Translations under genes and position numbers: made by a program
Notes under the pieces: model-generated
Database searches by the model: none
Told to the model about the DNA's origin: nothing
Seen by the model: the letters and a program-made list of their open reading frames with translations, nothing else
Shown here: positions 32,751 through 40,823 of the stretch, piece by piece
How the letters are laid out: the number at the start of each line of letters is the position of its first letter
Position numbering within the stretch: the stretch's first letter is position 1
Assembly: GCA_964371365.1 (NCBI GenBank)
Contig: CAYJMO010000004.1
Location: forward strand, 1-52,968
From: CAYJBH01 sp964371365
GTDB taxonomy: Bacteria > Bacillota > Clostridia > Oscillospirales > Ruminococcaceae
Reading direction: 5' to 3'
DNA: 52,968 nucleotides

Positions 32751-32907
32751 ATACTAATCTCGGGTAAAAATATGCCCAAATTCACAGTAATTTTTGTTCA
32801 CTGCAAGGCGGAGGATTGAGTAATACTAACGTATTGCGATTGACGACAACACAGCAGTGGGCAAAAATAACAAAGAAGTGGGGTGTATTTTTGCCCGAGA
32901 TTAGTAT
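32751..32907. repeat. 157-bp foldback element 2 between aspS-gatC and gatA
   Basis: Terminal inverted repeats ATACTAATCTCGGGTAAAAA.. (32751-32772) and its complement (32886-32907), one mismatch in 22. A nested pair follows: ATTTTTGTTCACTGC (left) and GCAGTGGGCAAAAAT (right). Inside it is the core AAGGCGGAGGAT (32805-32816), a hairpin AATAC-TAAC-GTATT, then CGATTGACGACAACACA (32837-32853). The core matches element 1 at 28 of 29 positions, while the arms are different sequences. The right end touches the aspS-gatC stop region. Confidence 0.82.
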
Positions 32908-32909
32908 TA

Positions 32910-34997
32910 CTATTCAAACGAACGTGGGACGTATACATACTGCTCCGTCTTAGTCTTTGCGTTTTTAAGCAGATTTTCACGGCTATAAAGCTGTTTCGGG
33001 CTGTCGGGTCGAAAGACGTTCTCGGTATCGACATTGCGTGCACTTATATCGACATCGGAGGTATCAATCGTTGCAAGGTGGTTGGCGAAATCCACAATCG
33101 CCGCCATGTCGCGCGCCATACCGTCTATCTGCTCCGGTTTTAGTCGCAGATTGGCAAGATTGGCGACCTCCTCGACGTCAACGCTCGGCGCATCATCTTT
33201 CTTTGCGTCTTCCTGTGACGAGCCCTCACCGACAAAAGCACCGACAAGACCCAGTTCCTCCAGCTGTTTTATGTCCACAAGTCCCGGAGCGTCGGTCATC
33301 ATGTCCACCGCCTCTTTATTTTTGGGGAATGCGATGACCTCACGCAGACTGTTTGCTCCGAGCAATAGCATGGCAAGTCGGTCAAGACCGAAAGCAAAAC
33401 CACCGTGCGGCGGCGTGCCGTAGCTGAACGCCTTGACCATAAAGCCAAATCGTTCCTCTATCTCCTCTTTTGTAAAACCGAGTGCCTCAAACATCTGCTG
33501 TTGCACCTCGGCGCTGTGTATCCTGATAGAGCCACTGCCAAGCTCCACACCGTTGAGCACTATGTCATAAGCCTGGGCACGAACCCTCGCAGGGTCGCTG
33601 ACAAGATAGGGTACATCCTCTGCGTAGGGCATGGTGAACGGGTGATGCATGGCGACAAATCGCTCCTGCTCCTCGTTATACTCAAACTGTGGGAAGTCGG
33701 TGACTATTAAAAACTGGTAGTCGTCGTCACGGCGTAGGGATAAACGGTCGGCAAGCTCACCTCGCAGACCACCGAGCACACGACATACCGTCTCATATTT
33801 ATCGGCACTGAAGAGAATGAAGTCGCCCGGCTTTGCGCCGACCCTCTCGATAAGTCTATCCATCAACTCACTATCAAGGTATTTTGTGAGTATCGAGTAT
33901 ATCTCACCGTCCTCACGCAAGGCAATCCATGCCATGCCCTTTGCGCCGAGGCTAACGGCGGAGTTTGTAAGCTCCTCAATTTCACTTCTTGTGAAGTCAC
34001 TCTTCCCCGGCACCGTGATGGCGCGAACCATGCCGCCACTTTTTGTGACCGATTTAAAGACGCTGAACGAACTCTCACTCGCGATGTCAGTTATATCGAC
34101 TATTTTGAGATCAAAGCGTGTGTCCGGCTTGTCACTGCCGTAGCTATCCATCGACTCTTGCCAGCTGATACGGGGGAACGCGCCCTCAATCTCCCGACCC
34201 ATGACCTCATGGAACATATACTTAAACATGCTCTCGAGGTGGGTGAGTATCTGCTCCTGATCGACAAAGGACAGCTCCATGTCCACCTGGGTAAACTCCG
34301 GCTGACGGTCGGCGCGCAGATCCTCGTCTCGAAAACATCGTGCTACCTGATAGTAGCGGTCGATACCGCCAACCATCAACAGTTGTTTAAATATCTGGGG
34401 GGACTGGGGGAGGGCGTAAAAATGCCCCTCGTTTATTCTGCTCGGCACGAGGTAGTCCCTCGCACCCTCCGGCGTGGACTTACATAGCATCGGTGTCTCG
34501 ACAAAAAGAAAGCCGTCGCGGTCGAGGTAATCCTGCGCCGCGCGTTGCAGACGATGGCGAAAACGCAGGTTTCCTATCATATCGGGGCGACGCAGGTCGA
34601 GGTAACGATACTGCATTCTCAAATCCTCACGCACCGCGATATTCTCATCGAGTGGAAAGGGCAGTGTTGCGGCGGCGGATAACAGCTCGATACTCCTCGC
34701 GCGTAGCTCTATAGTGCCGGTCGGTATCCTGTCGTTGTAGGTCTCGGCATCGCGCGGCTCAACCTCACCGGTGACCGAGATGACGGACTGCACCTTAAGA
34801 CCGTCGGCGAGCCTAAACTGCGCCTCGTCAATGTCCGCCATGTCAAAGACAATCTGCAATACTCCCTCGCGATCACCGAGGTCGATAAAGACAAGCCCGC
34901 CCATGTCGCGCTTTGTCCGCACCCAACCGCAAACGGTTATATCTCGCCCGACCATGTCCGGCGTAATCAGCCCACAATAGGCTGTCCTTTTTGGCAT
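32910..34997 (-). CDS. aspS-gatC: Aspartyl-tRNA synthetase fused to GatC
   Basis: 695 residues. Residues 1-590 are a bacterial-type AspRS: anticodon-binding OB fold (VCGWVRTKRDMGGLVFIDLGDREG), motif 2 region CFRDEDLRADRQPEFTQVDMELSF, GAD insertion domain, and motif 3 GFAFGLDRLAMLL. After a charged linker (SSQEDAKKDDAP) comes a complete GatC: VEEVANLANLRLKPEQIDGMARDMAAIVDF ... NVFRPDSPKQLYSRENLLKNA ... YVYVPRSFE. AspRS would charge both tRNA(Asp) and tRNA(Asn), handing the latter to GatAB. At the discriminating His/Leu site the residue is Met32. Start ATG 34997 with AAAGGA upstream; no separate gatC precedes gatA. Confidence 0.95.
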   Translation of the reverse strand: MPKRTAYCGLITPDMVGRDITVCGWVRTKRDMGGLVFIDLGDREGVLQIVFDMADIDEAQFRLADGLKVQSVISVTGEVEPRDAETYNDRIPTGTIELRARSIELLSAAATLPFPLDENIAVREDLRMQYRYLDLRRPDMIGNLRFRHRLQRAAQDYLDRDGFLFVETPMLCKSTPEGARDYLVPSRINEGHFYALPQSPQIFKQLLMVGGIDRYYQVARCFRDEDLRADRQPEFTQVDMELSFVDQEQILTHLESMFKYMFHEVMGREIEGAFPRISWQESMDSYGSDKPDTRFDLKIVDITDIASESSFSVFKSVTKSGGMVRAITVPGKSDFTRSEIEELTNSAVSLGAKGMAWIALREDGEIYSILTKYLDSELMDRLIERVGAKPGDFILFSADKYETVCRVLGGLRGELADRLSLRRDDDYQFLIVTDFPQFEYNEEQERFVAMHHPFTMPYAEDVPYLVSDPARVRAQAYDIVLNGVELGSGSIRIHSAEVQQQMFEALGFTKEEIEERFGFMVKAFSYGTPPHGGFAFGLDRLAMLLLGANSLREVIAFPKNKEAVDMMTDAPGLVDIKQLEELGLVGAFVGEGSSQEDAKKDDAPSVDVEEVANLANLRLKPEQIDGMARDMAAIVDFANHLATIDTSDVDISARNVDTENVFRPDSPKQLYSRENLLKNAKTKTEQYVYVPRSFE

Positions 34998-35035
34998 GTT
35001 AAAAACGTCCTTTCCCCTTATACTTGTATTGAATA

Positions 35036-35065
35036 ATAATAACATAAAAATGGGCAAAATGTCAA
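35036..35065 (-). promoter_or_regulatory. Sigma-A promoter of the aspS-gatC/gatA/gatB operon
   Basis: Reverse strand TTGACA (35065-35060), an 18-bp spacer and TATTAT (35041-35036), about 40 bp before the start codon. Confidence 0.78.
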
Positions 35066-35085
35066 TGGTGAAGAACTATAAAGCT

Positions 35086-35164
35086 AATCCCTACACCCCA
35101 TCAATTCAAAAACAATGGCTTGCGACTTAGCGCAGGTGTTTTCAAATATAGAGGTGCAGGGATT
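35086..35164. repeat. Imperfect inverted repeat between aspS and the aldo/keto reductase gene
   Basis: AATCCCTACACC (35086-35097) pairs with GGTGCAGGGATT (35153-35164), one mismatch. Inside are short stems CCAT...ATGG and TGCG-ACTTAG-CGCA. There is no U-run. It may be a remnant foldback or a weak terminator for the reductase gene. Confidence 0.4.
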
Positions 35165-35217
35165 TTATGAGATATGCAAACTCGTTGCTCAACACATACG
35201 CAAGGGTTGTCTACCGA

Positions 35218-36345
35218 CTATAACAGATCACTATGCGCCAGTTTTAACTTCTCCGGTATGTTCAATTTTTGAGGACATAGTGTTACACATAGACCGCAAT
35301 CTATACACTTTGCGGCGTCGGCCTCCTTTTCGAGCAGTAATACTCTGTACAGCCACTTTTGTTCCGGTGCTTTTTTAAAGTCGTTCCAACGCTCGAAAAC
35401 ACCCGGTATATTCACGTTTGCAGGACATGGCATACAGTAGTTGCAGGCGGTGCACTCGATGTTAATCAGGCTCTCCCATGCACGTCGAGCGTTGTCATAT
35501 ACAGCCTCATCCTCCTCGGTCAAGACACCGGTCTCGGCGTTTTCAAATATCTTTAGAGTATCCTCGAGCTGGGTCAGGTCGGATGTGCCGGACAACACCA
35601 CCGTAACCTCCGGTTGGTTATAAAGCCACATGAATGAACGCTCGGAGTTGGTCTTCGCCTTATCAAAGCCCTCGAATGCATCCTCGACCACCTGCGGCAC
35701 GTCCTTGACCAACATACCACCGTGTAACGGCTCCATCGCAACAATAGGGATACCTTTTTTTGCTATGAACTCCAGCCCCTTGCGCCCTGCCTGTTTGAAC
35801 TTATCGTAATAGTTGTACTGGATCATAACAAGATCCCAATCGTATGCACCCGCAACCGTCTCGACATGTTCGTTATCGCCGTGGATGGAGGCGGCGATAT
35901 ATCCTATCTTGCCGGTAGCCTTTAGGTTCTCCATGAACTTGATACAATCAAACTTTTTCACCTTTTCCCAGTTGGATAAAAAGAGGTTGTGTAGGAAATA
36001 GACATCGATATAATCGACCTGCAATCTCTCAAGTTCCTCGTCATAATATTTTTGCAGATCCTCGGGACCTTCCACGATGGACATGGGCAGTTTTGTTGCG
36101 AGCATGACCTTTTCACGATAGCCGTCCTGCAACGCCTTACCAACCACCACCTCACTGCCGGGGTAGAAGTATGCTGTATCTATGTAGTTGACACCGCTAT
36201 CAATGGCTTTTCTAATAAGTTCAATGGCTTTTGGTTCATCAATATGGCTGTTACCCTCTTCGTCCGTAATGGACGGCAACCTCATGCACCCAAGACCAAA
36301 TCGAGAAACCTTTTTCCCGTCATGCTTAAAATCGATGTATTGCAT
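35218..36345 (-). CDS. Aldo/keto reductase with C-terminal 4Fe-4S ferredoxin domain
   Basis: 375 residues. AKR barrel: GLGCMRLP, GVNYIDTAYFYPGSE (catalytic Asp and Tyr), LATKLP (Lys), YFLHN (His), and SGTSDLTQLEDTL for the cofactor. The C-terminal extension carries CTACNYCMPCPANVNIP and CIDCGLCVTLCPQKLNIP, enough for one or two 4Fe-4S clusters. This class is frequent in anaerobes and probably couples substrate reduction to ferredoxin. The start is ATG 36345 with AAGGAGAAGGAA directly ahead; the frame extends 13 codons further left without a ribosome binding site. Substrate unknown. Confidence 0.92.
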   Translation of the reverse strand: MQYIDFKHDGKKVSRFGLGCMRLPSITDEEGNSHIDEPKAIELIRKAIDSGVNYIDTAYFYPGSEVVVGKALQDGYREKVMLATKLPMSIVEGPEDLQKYYDEELERLQVDYIDVYFLHNLFLSNWEKVKKFDCIKFMENLKATGKIGYIAASIHGDNEHVETVAGAYDWDLVMIQYNYYDKFKQAGRKGLEFIAKKGIPIVAMEPLHGGMLVKDVPQVVEDAFEGFDKAKTNSERSFMWLYNQPEVTVVLSGTSDLTQLEDTLKIFENAETGVLTEEDEAVYDNARRAWESLINIECTACNYCMPCPANVNIPGVFERWNDFKKAPEQKWLYRVLLLEKEADAAKCIDCGLCVTLCPQKLNIPEKLKLAHSDLL

Positions 36346-36408
36346 TTCCTTCTCCTTGCTATTTTGTATCCTCTTACTATTCACAGATTTTTAATTCCGC
36401 TATCTTTA

Positions 36409-36437
36409 ATTATATCCCTATTGTATATAAAAGTCAA
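36409..36437 (-). promoter_or_regulatory. Sigma-A promoter of the aldo/keto reductase gene
   Basis: Reverse strand TTGACT (36437-36432), a 17-bp spacer and TATAAT (36414-36409). Confidence 0.8.
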
Positions 36438-36512
36438 CGTATAACGGTTAAAATAAAGCAAGAATAAAAATGTCTTTTTCGGCAGATTTTTGAGTTGCCC
36501 TTGATTCTTTTG

Positions 36513-37253
36513 TCAAAGACCATCTCTCATCTGCACCAGTTCGGAAAAACGCTTGCCCGTTTTTTCCTTTAAAACCTTTTTAAAGTATTTTACATCGGCA
36601 TATCCGAGGCTGTGTGCTATGTCGTTGGCACTCATCTGTGTGGTGTTTAGCATGGCGAGTGCACCCTCCATCTTTATGTCGGTGACATAGATGGAGAAAT
36701 TAATGCCGACCTCCTTTTTGAAGAGCCTGCTCAGATGCTCCGGGGTCACATAGAGCATCGCTGCAACCTCGTTTAAGCTGCAATTTTTATCCATATTGTT
36801 TGATATCAGCTCAAGCGCCCCTTTCACAAGCTCGCTGACATCCTGTACACCGTTTGGCATGGCAAAACTATGGTTGTAATTAATCCTCAGATAGCTTGCC
36901 GCCTCGTTTAACAATTCTTTTATATCCGAGAGGGTAAAGGGCTTCAGAAGGTAGGACTTCACACCGAGCTGTATCGCCTTTTGGGCATACTTGAACTCGG
37001 AATGACCGCTTATAATAATAGGATATAAGGATATTCCGTGCTTTTTAAGCATCTCAATAAGCCAAAGTCCGTCATGGTTTGGCATGTTAATATCGGTTAT
37101 TAATATTTCGGGGTGCCGATGGATAATTTCATCGAGCGCCTGATTTGCGCCCTGTGCCTCGACAACCACCCTGTAGTTGTCGTCGCACTGTCTTATAAGT
37201 CGCACAAGGGTCTCTCTTGCTAATTTTTCATCCTCCACTACGGCTATGCGCAT
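36513..37253 (-). CDS. Response regulator with AraC-type DNA-binding domain (YesN-like)
   Basis: 246 residues. Receiver domain 1-120 with acidic pair E7/D8, phospho-acceptor Asp54 (LITDINMPNHDG) and Lys in SYLLKPF. AraC-type double HTH at 145-246 (SLNEVAAMLYVTPEHLSRLFKKEVGINF ... SANDIAHSLGYADVKYFKKVLKEKTGKRFSEL). It partners with the sensor kinase encoded 11 bp upstream. The likely target is the binding-protein promoter at the head of the same operon. Confidence 0.95.
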   Translation of the reverse strand: MRIAVVEDEKLARETLVRLIRQCDDNYRVVVEAQGANQALDEIIHRHPEILITDINMPNHDGLWLIEMLKKHGISLYPIIISGHSEFKYAQKAIQLGVKSYLLKPFTLSDIKELLNEAASYLRINYNHSFAMPNGVQDVSELVKGALELISNNMDKNCSLNEVAAMLYVTPEHLSRLFKKEVGINFSIYVTDIKMEGALAMLNTTQMSANDIAHSLGYADVKYFKKVLKEKTGKRFSELVQMRDGL

Positions 37254-37264
37254 AACACACCTTT

Positions 37265-39001
37265 TTACACCTTTATTTTAATCGTTACGGTAGTGCCCTT
37301 TCCCTCAACACTATCAAAGGACAAGTTTAATCTTTCCCCATAATAAAATATAAGACGTTGCTTTGTATTTCTAAGCCCTATGCCAAATTCGTCCGTCTCA
37401 TCGCTGTCGTTTTTAATGTCGGTAAAGTCCAGTAGTCCGTTTATCCTCTCGAGCTTATCGGGGGGCATTCCAATGCCGTTGTCAATTATCTGCAAGCAGA
37501 GTATCTCCCCTATCATAAAGCTCTTTAAAATTAACAGTTGCCCGGTTTTTTGAGTATTAAATCCGTGCAGTATAGAGTTTTCCACAAAAGGTTGGAATAC
37601 AAGTCGATGTATGAATATATCGAGCGTATCCGGTGAAAAGTCGAGCCGATAGTCAAAACTATGGTCATAGCGATAAAGCGAAAGGGAGAGATATTTTTCA
37701 AGCCACACCTGCTCCTCTCGGAGTATGACTAACTTCTCACTGTTCGAGATAAGATATCGCAACATGTGTGAAAATGCCGCCAAGAGCTCGCTGGTCTCGA
37801 TGTCGTTATTGCGCAGTGCCACGCAGTTAATGGTGTTGAGCGTGTTGTATAAAAAATGGGGATTTATCTGCAACTCCAGCGTTTTTAATTGCATGGATTG
37901 TATCTGCTTGAGCGTGCTAATCTGCTCGCTGTATAGATTTTTCATCTCGGTATTTTTCTGCTCTATGTGATATATCATAGCGTTGTAGCCATCATACACC
38001 ATCTGCATATCCTTGAGCATTGCCGGTTTGTTTATAGCGACAAAATCATGCCTGCCTGCGTGTTCCATCGCGTCGGTCACGGTGCCGAGTGAGGACAACA
38101 TCTTCTTTATGAAGTATCGCACAAACAAAATATACGCAAGCACAAATACAAACAACAGCCCGAGTGCCACGGCAAGTTGATTTAATGTATCGTTCCTCAT
38201 TGCCGCTGTGTCGGTCTCGTTAATAAGCTCCCAGCCGGGTACAACGCTGAGCAGTTCGCCGTTGTAGACAAACCCCTCCTCCTCCTTACCCGCGCTAATC
38301 TCATTAAAATCACCACCTATCAACTCGGTGTCGTTATGATAGAGTATTGTTCCGTCACTTGACACGAGGTAGCTCTCGTTATATTTCGGCGCGTCGGTTG
38401 TGTCTTCATCAAAAAACTCATCAACGGGGAAACTCGCCGCCACACTTCCGTAACATTGCTTTTCTATAAAGTTATAGCAGGGTACAGCGACAACAATATA
38501 AAATCGTGAACGATATTCAAAAACGCCTGATGTGGTCTTGTTTTGAATTATGCTTTTGGAACTCACCTGCGTTATCTTTTGCGTTCGAATGTTTCCTTCG
38601 GCATAAGGTCCCCCATGCCCATGAAACTGTAAAACCCCATCTGCTGACATGGCGGCAAGAGTTCCCATATCACCTGTAATCCCCCTGTATGCCTCGTTGA
38701 GAATGTCGAGTGTAATATGTGATGACCGCTCATTTGTCAACGATGCTTCAAGCTCTTCGTTTATTGCCAACTTGAAAAGTTCATGGGTATAGTCCGACAA
38801 TTTATACTGAGTTGTTATCGCCATCTGCTCAATCAGTTGAGCGGAATAAACCTCAACCTGCCCGGACAGATTATTCTGTGTAATTATTCCGACCCATACT
38901 AACAAAACCATCAAAGGCAGAGCGGTAATTAACAAAAAACCGCTCTGCATTATGGTGTTGGTGGTTGCCCGTCGTAACAACGATTTTATCAGATTTTTCA
39001 T
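37265..39001 (-). CDS. Sensor histidine kinase, YesM/LytS-type
   Basis: 578 residues. Two TM helices (about 18-40 and 285-305) bracket an extracellular dCache-like sensor. A HAMP-like linker and coiled coil come next, then the His_kinase block LELQINPHFLYNTLNTINCVAL with the phospho-acceptor His, and an HATPase domain with VENSILHG, IIDNGIGMPPD and GIGLRNTKQRL. It probably senses an extracellular sugar directly or through the neighbouring binding protein. It follows the second permease gene by 19 bp in the same transcript. Confidence 0.94.
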   Translation of the reverse strand: MKNLIKSLLRRATTNTIMQSGFLLITALPLMVLLVWVGIITQNNLSGQVEVYSAQLIEQMAITTQYKLSDYTHELFKLAINEELEASLTNERSSHITLDILNEAYRGITGDMGTLAAMSADGVLQFHGHGGPYAEGNIRTQKITQVSSKSIIQNKTTSGVFEYRSRFYIVVAVPCYNFIEKQCYGSVAASFPVDEFFDEDTTDAPKYNESYLVSSDGTILYHNDTELIGGDFNEISAGKEEEGFVYNGELLSVVPGWELINETDTAAMRNDTLNQLAVALGLLFVFVLAYILFVRYFIKKMLSSLGTVTDAMEHAGRHDFVAINKPAMLKDMQMVYDGYNAMIYHIEQKNTEMKNLYSEQISTLKQIQSMQLKTLELQINPHFLYNTLNTINCVALRNNDIETSELLAAFSHMLRYLISNSEKLVILREEQVWLEKYLSLSLYRYDHSFDYRLDFSPDTLDIFIHRLVFQPFVENSILHGFNTQKTGQLLILKSFMIGEILCLQIIDNGIGMPPDKLERINGLLDFTDIKNDSDETDEFGIGLRNTKQRLIFYYGERLNLSFDSVEGKGTTVTIKIKV

Positions 39002-39020
39002 ATTTTATCCGGATTGGATT

Positions 39021-39845
39021 TTATTCCTTAACGCCGCCGCTTGTCAAACCGGAAACGATATATTTTTGCATGAACAGGAATATAAGCAGTGAAGGTATAA
39101 CAATACTCACGCCGAACGCGAGGATACTGTTCCAACGCAGTCCGTATTTGCTCTGGAAATCGTTAATGATAACGGTCAACGGCCAAAGGGTAGTATTTCG
39201 TATAAAGGACATGGAGTAGGCAAGGTCATTCCAGGCAAACATAAAGCTGAAGATTGAGGCGGTCAGTATGCCGGTTCTGGACATGGGGAGCATAATCCTT
39301 AAAAAAGCCGAGCCGACGTTACAACCATCTATGCGCGCCGCCTCCTCGATAGAGCGTGGTAGCGAGGCAAAAAAAGGTCGCATAAAGATGATAACGAACG
39401 GTATCGATATTGTCGCGGTGGAGAATATCGGTGCGAGATATGTGTCGTTTATCCCCATCTCGGAGTAGAGCAAAAACAGCGGTGTCAAAAGCAGTGATGC
39501 GGGAAGAAGCTGTGTTACGATAAAAAACAGCACTATGTGTCGCTGAAACATGGTTTTAAAACGCACAAGCCCGTAAGCCGCCGGTATACTCAAACAGACC
39601 GATATCACAAGAGAGCTGAGTGAGATGATAAGACTGTTGCGAAGATGAGAGAAAAAGTCGCTGTCGCCGAGTGAAATAAAACCCTCGAGTGTCAAATCGG
39701 CAGGGAAAAATGTCGGGGGAGAGCGGAAAATTTCTGCATCTGATTTAAGAGAAGATGTCAACAGCCAGTAGACGGGAGCTAAAAAAAGTGCGGTGAGAGC
39801 GATGGCAAGAACATTGAGCATTATTTCATTTCTCTTTTTCATCAA
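39021..39845 (-). CDS. Sugar ABC permease, MalG-type (cassette 2)
   Basis: 274 residues with six TM helices, EAA loop IEEAARIDGCNVGSAFLRIMLPMSRTG, and a C-terminal KYIVSGLTSGGVKE that is typical of MalG-like subunits. Its ATG overlaps the stop of the preceding permease (ATGA). Confidence 0.93.
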   Translation of the reverse strand: MMKKRNEIMLNVLAIALTALFLAPVYWLLTSSLKSDAEIFRSPPTFFPADLTLEGFISLGDSDFFSHLRNSLIISLSSLVISVCLSIPAAYGLVRFKTMFQRHIVLFFIVTQLLPASLLLTPLFLLYSEMGINDTYLAPIFSTATISIPFVIIFMRPFFASLPRSIEEAARIDGCNVGSAFLRIMLPMSRTGILTASIFSFMFAWNDLAYSMSFIRNTTLWPLTVIINDFQSKYGLRWNSILAFGVSIVIPSLLIFLFMQKYIVSGLTSGGVKE

Positions 39846-40729
39846 CTTATCACCTCATCTTCGTTTATGTTTTTCACATAGATCAGTCCTACAAAGAACA
39901 AAATTATAAACATAATACAGGACACAACCGCACCCTCACTAAAGTTAAACTCCTTAAACGACAGCTGATAGGCATATGTTGAGAACATCTCGGTGGCATT
40001 TGCAGGTCCTCCCGAGGTCATGACCACCACGAGATCAAACACCTTGAAGGTATATACAACTCCGAGCGAGAGTATCGCGAGCATGGTGGGTTTTAAAAGT
40101 GGCAGGGTGATAAACCAGAATTTTTGAAAACGATTCGCACCGTCGATGTCACAGCTCTCGTATATGGTGTCGTTGATACTTTTCAGCCCGTTGGTGAAGA
40201 GCACCATGTCAAAGGGTATACCTATCCATGTGTTTGCAAGGATGAGCGCCCACATTGCGTTGGTTGGATCGGTCAGCCAAGGAACCGGATCGATGGATAA
40301 AAGTCCGAGCACATAGTTGATAATACCAATGTCGGTCTGAAACATGAATTTAAATAGAATAGCGGTGACGGTCATGGGGAACATCCATGCCATCAGCATT
40401 ATGCCCCGTAAAAAACCTGCCGATTTAAAATGTTTGTTAAATAACATTCCAAATCCGAGACCCAATATAAGCTGAAAGATGACACATGCTACCGTAAACA
40501 CAACGGTGTTAATAAGAATATCACCGATAAGACCGTTGTCGATAACTTCAAGTACCGTTTCAAAGCCGACAAATTCACTGCCGGCGGCAAATGTCTTCGC
40601 CGTAAGGTTCTGTGTCGCAAGATAGAAGTTGTAAAAGATAGGATATATCGAAAAGATACACATGTATATTATTGCCGGCCCGACAAACAGCAAAAGATAT
40701 TTGATGTTTTTATTTTTTGTAGATGGCAT
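39842..40729 (-). CDS. Sugar ABC permease, MalF-type (cassette 2)
   Basis: 295 residues, six TM helices, EAA loop YESCDIDGANRFQKFWFITLPLLKP, and GGPANATEMFSTYAYQLSF typical of MalF/UgpA subunits. GGAGG precedes the ATG. It works with the adjacent permease and binding protein; no ATPase gene is linked. Confidence 0.93.
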   Translation of the reverse strand: MPSTKNKNIKYLLLFVGPAIIYMCIFSIYPIFYNFYLATQNLTAKTFAAGSEFVGFETVLEVIDNGLIGDILINTVVFTVACVIFQLILGLGFGMLFNKHFKSAGFLRGIMLMAWMFPMTVTAILFKFMFQTDIGIINYVLGLLSIDPVPWLTDPTNAMWALILANTWIGIPFDMVLFTNGLKSINDTIYESCDIDGANRFQKFWFITLPLLKPTMLAILSLGVVYTFKVFDLVVVMTSGGPANATEMFSTYAYQLSFKEFNFSEGAVVSCIMFIILFFVGLIYVKNINEDEVIS

Positions 40730-40756
40730 TTTTTGCCTCCATATGTTTTAGGGTAT

Positions 40757-40801
40757 AAACACCTGTACAAGCTGCTTTTACGATAGCTTATACAGGTGTT
40801 T
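40757..40801 (-). other. Hairpin between binding protein and permease genes (cassette 2)
   Basis: Arms AAACACCTGTACAAGCT (40757-40773) and AGCTTATACAGGTGTTT (40785-40801), one mismatch, loop of 11. No U-run on the transcribed strand. Same position as the hairpin of the first cassette, so a message-stabilising role is likely. Confidence 0.7.
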
Positions 40802-40823
40802 GATTATGTGATTTGGGTTTAAA

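Noticed and set aside
35058..35378. Open frame starting at 35115 on the + strand beside the aspS promoter
   Set aside because: It is mostly antisense to the Cys-rich end of the aldo/keto reductase gene; composition and lack of a start signal argue against coding.
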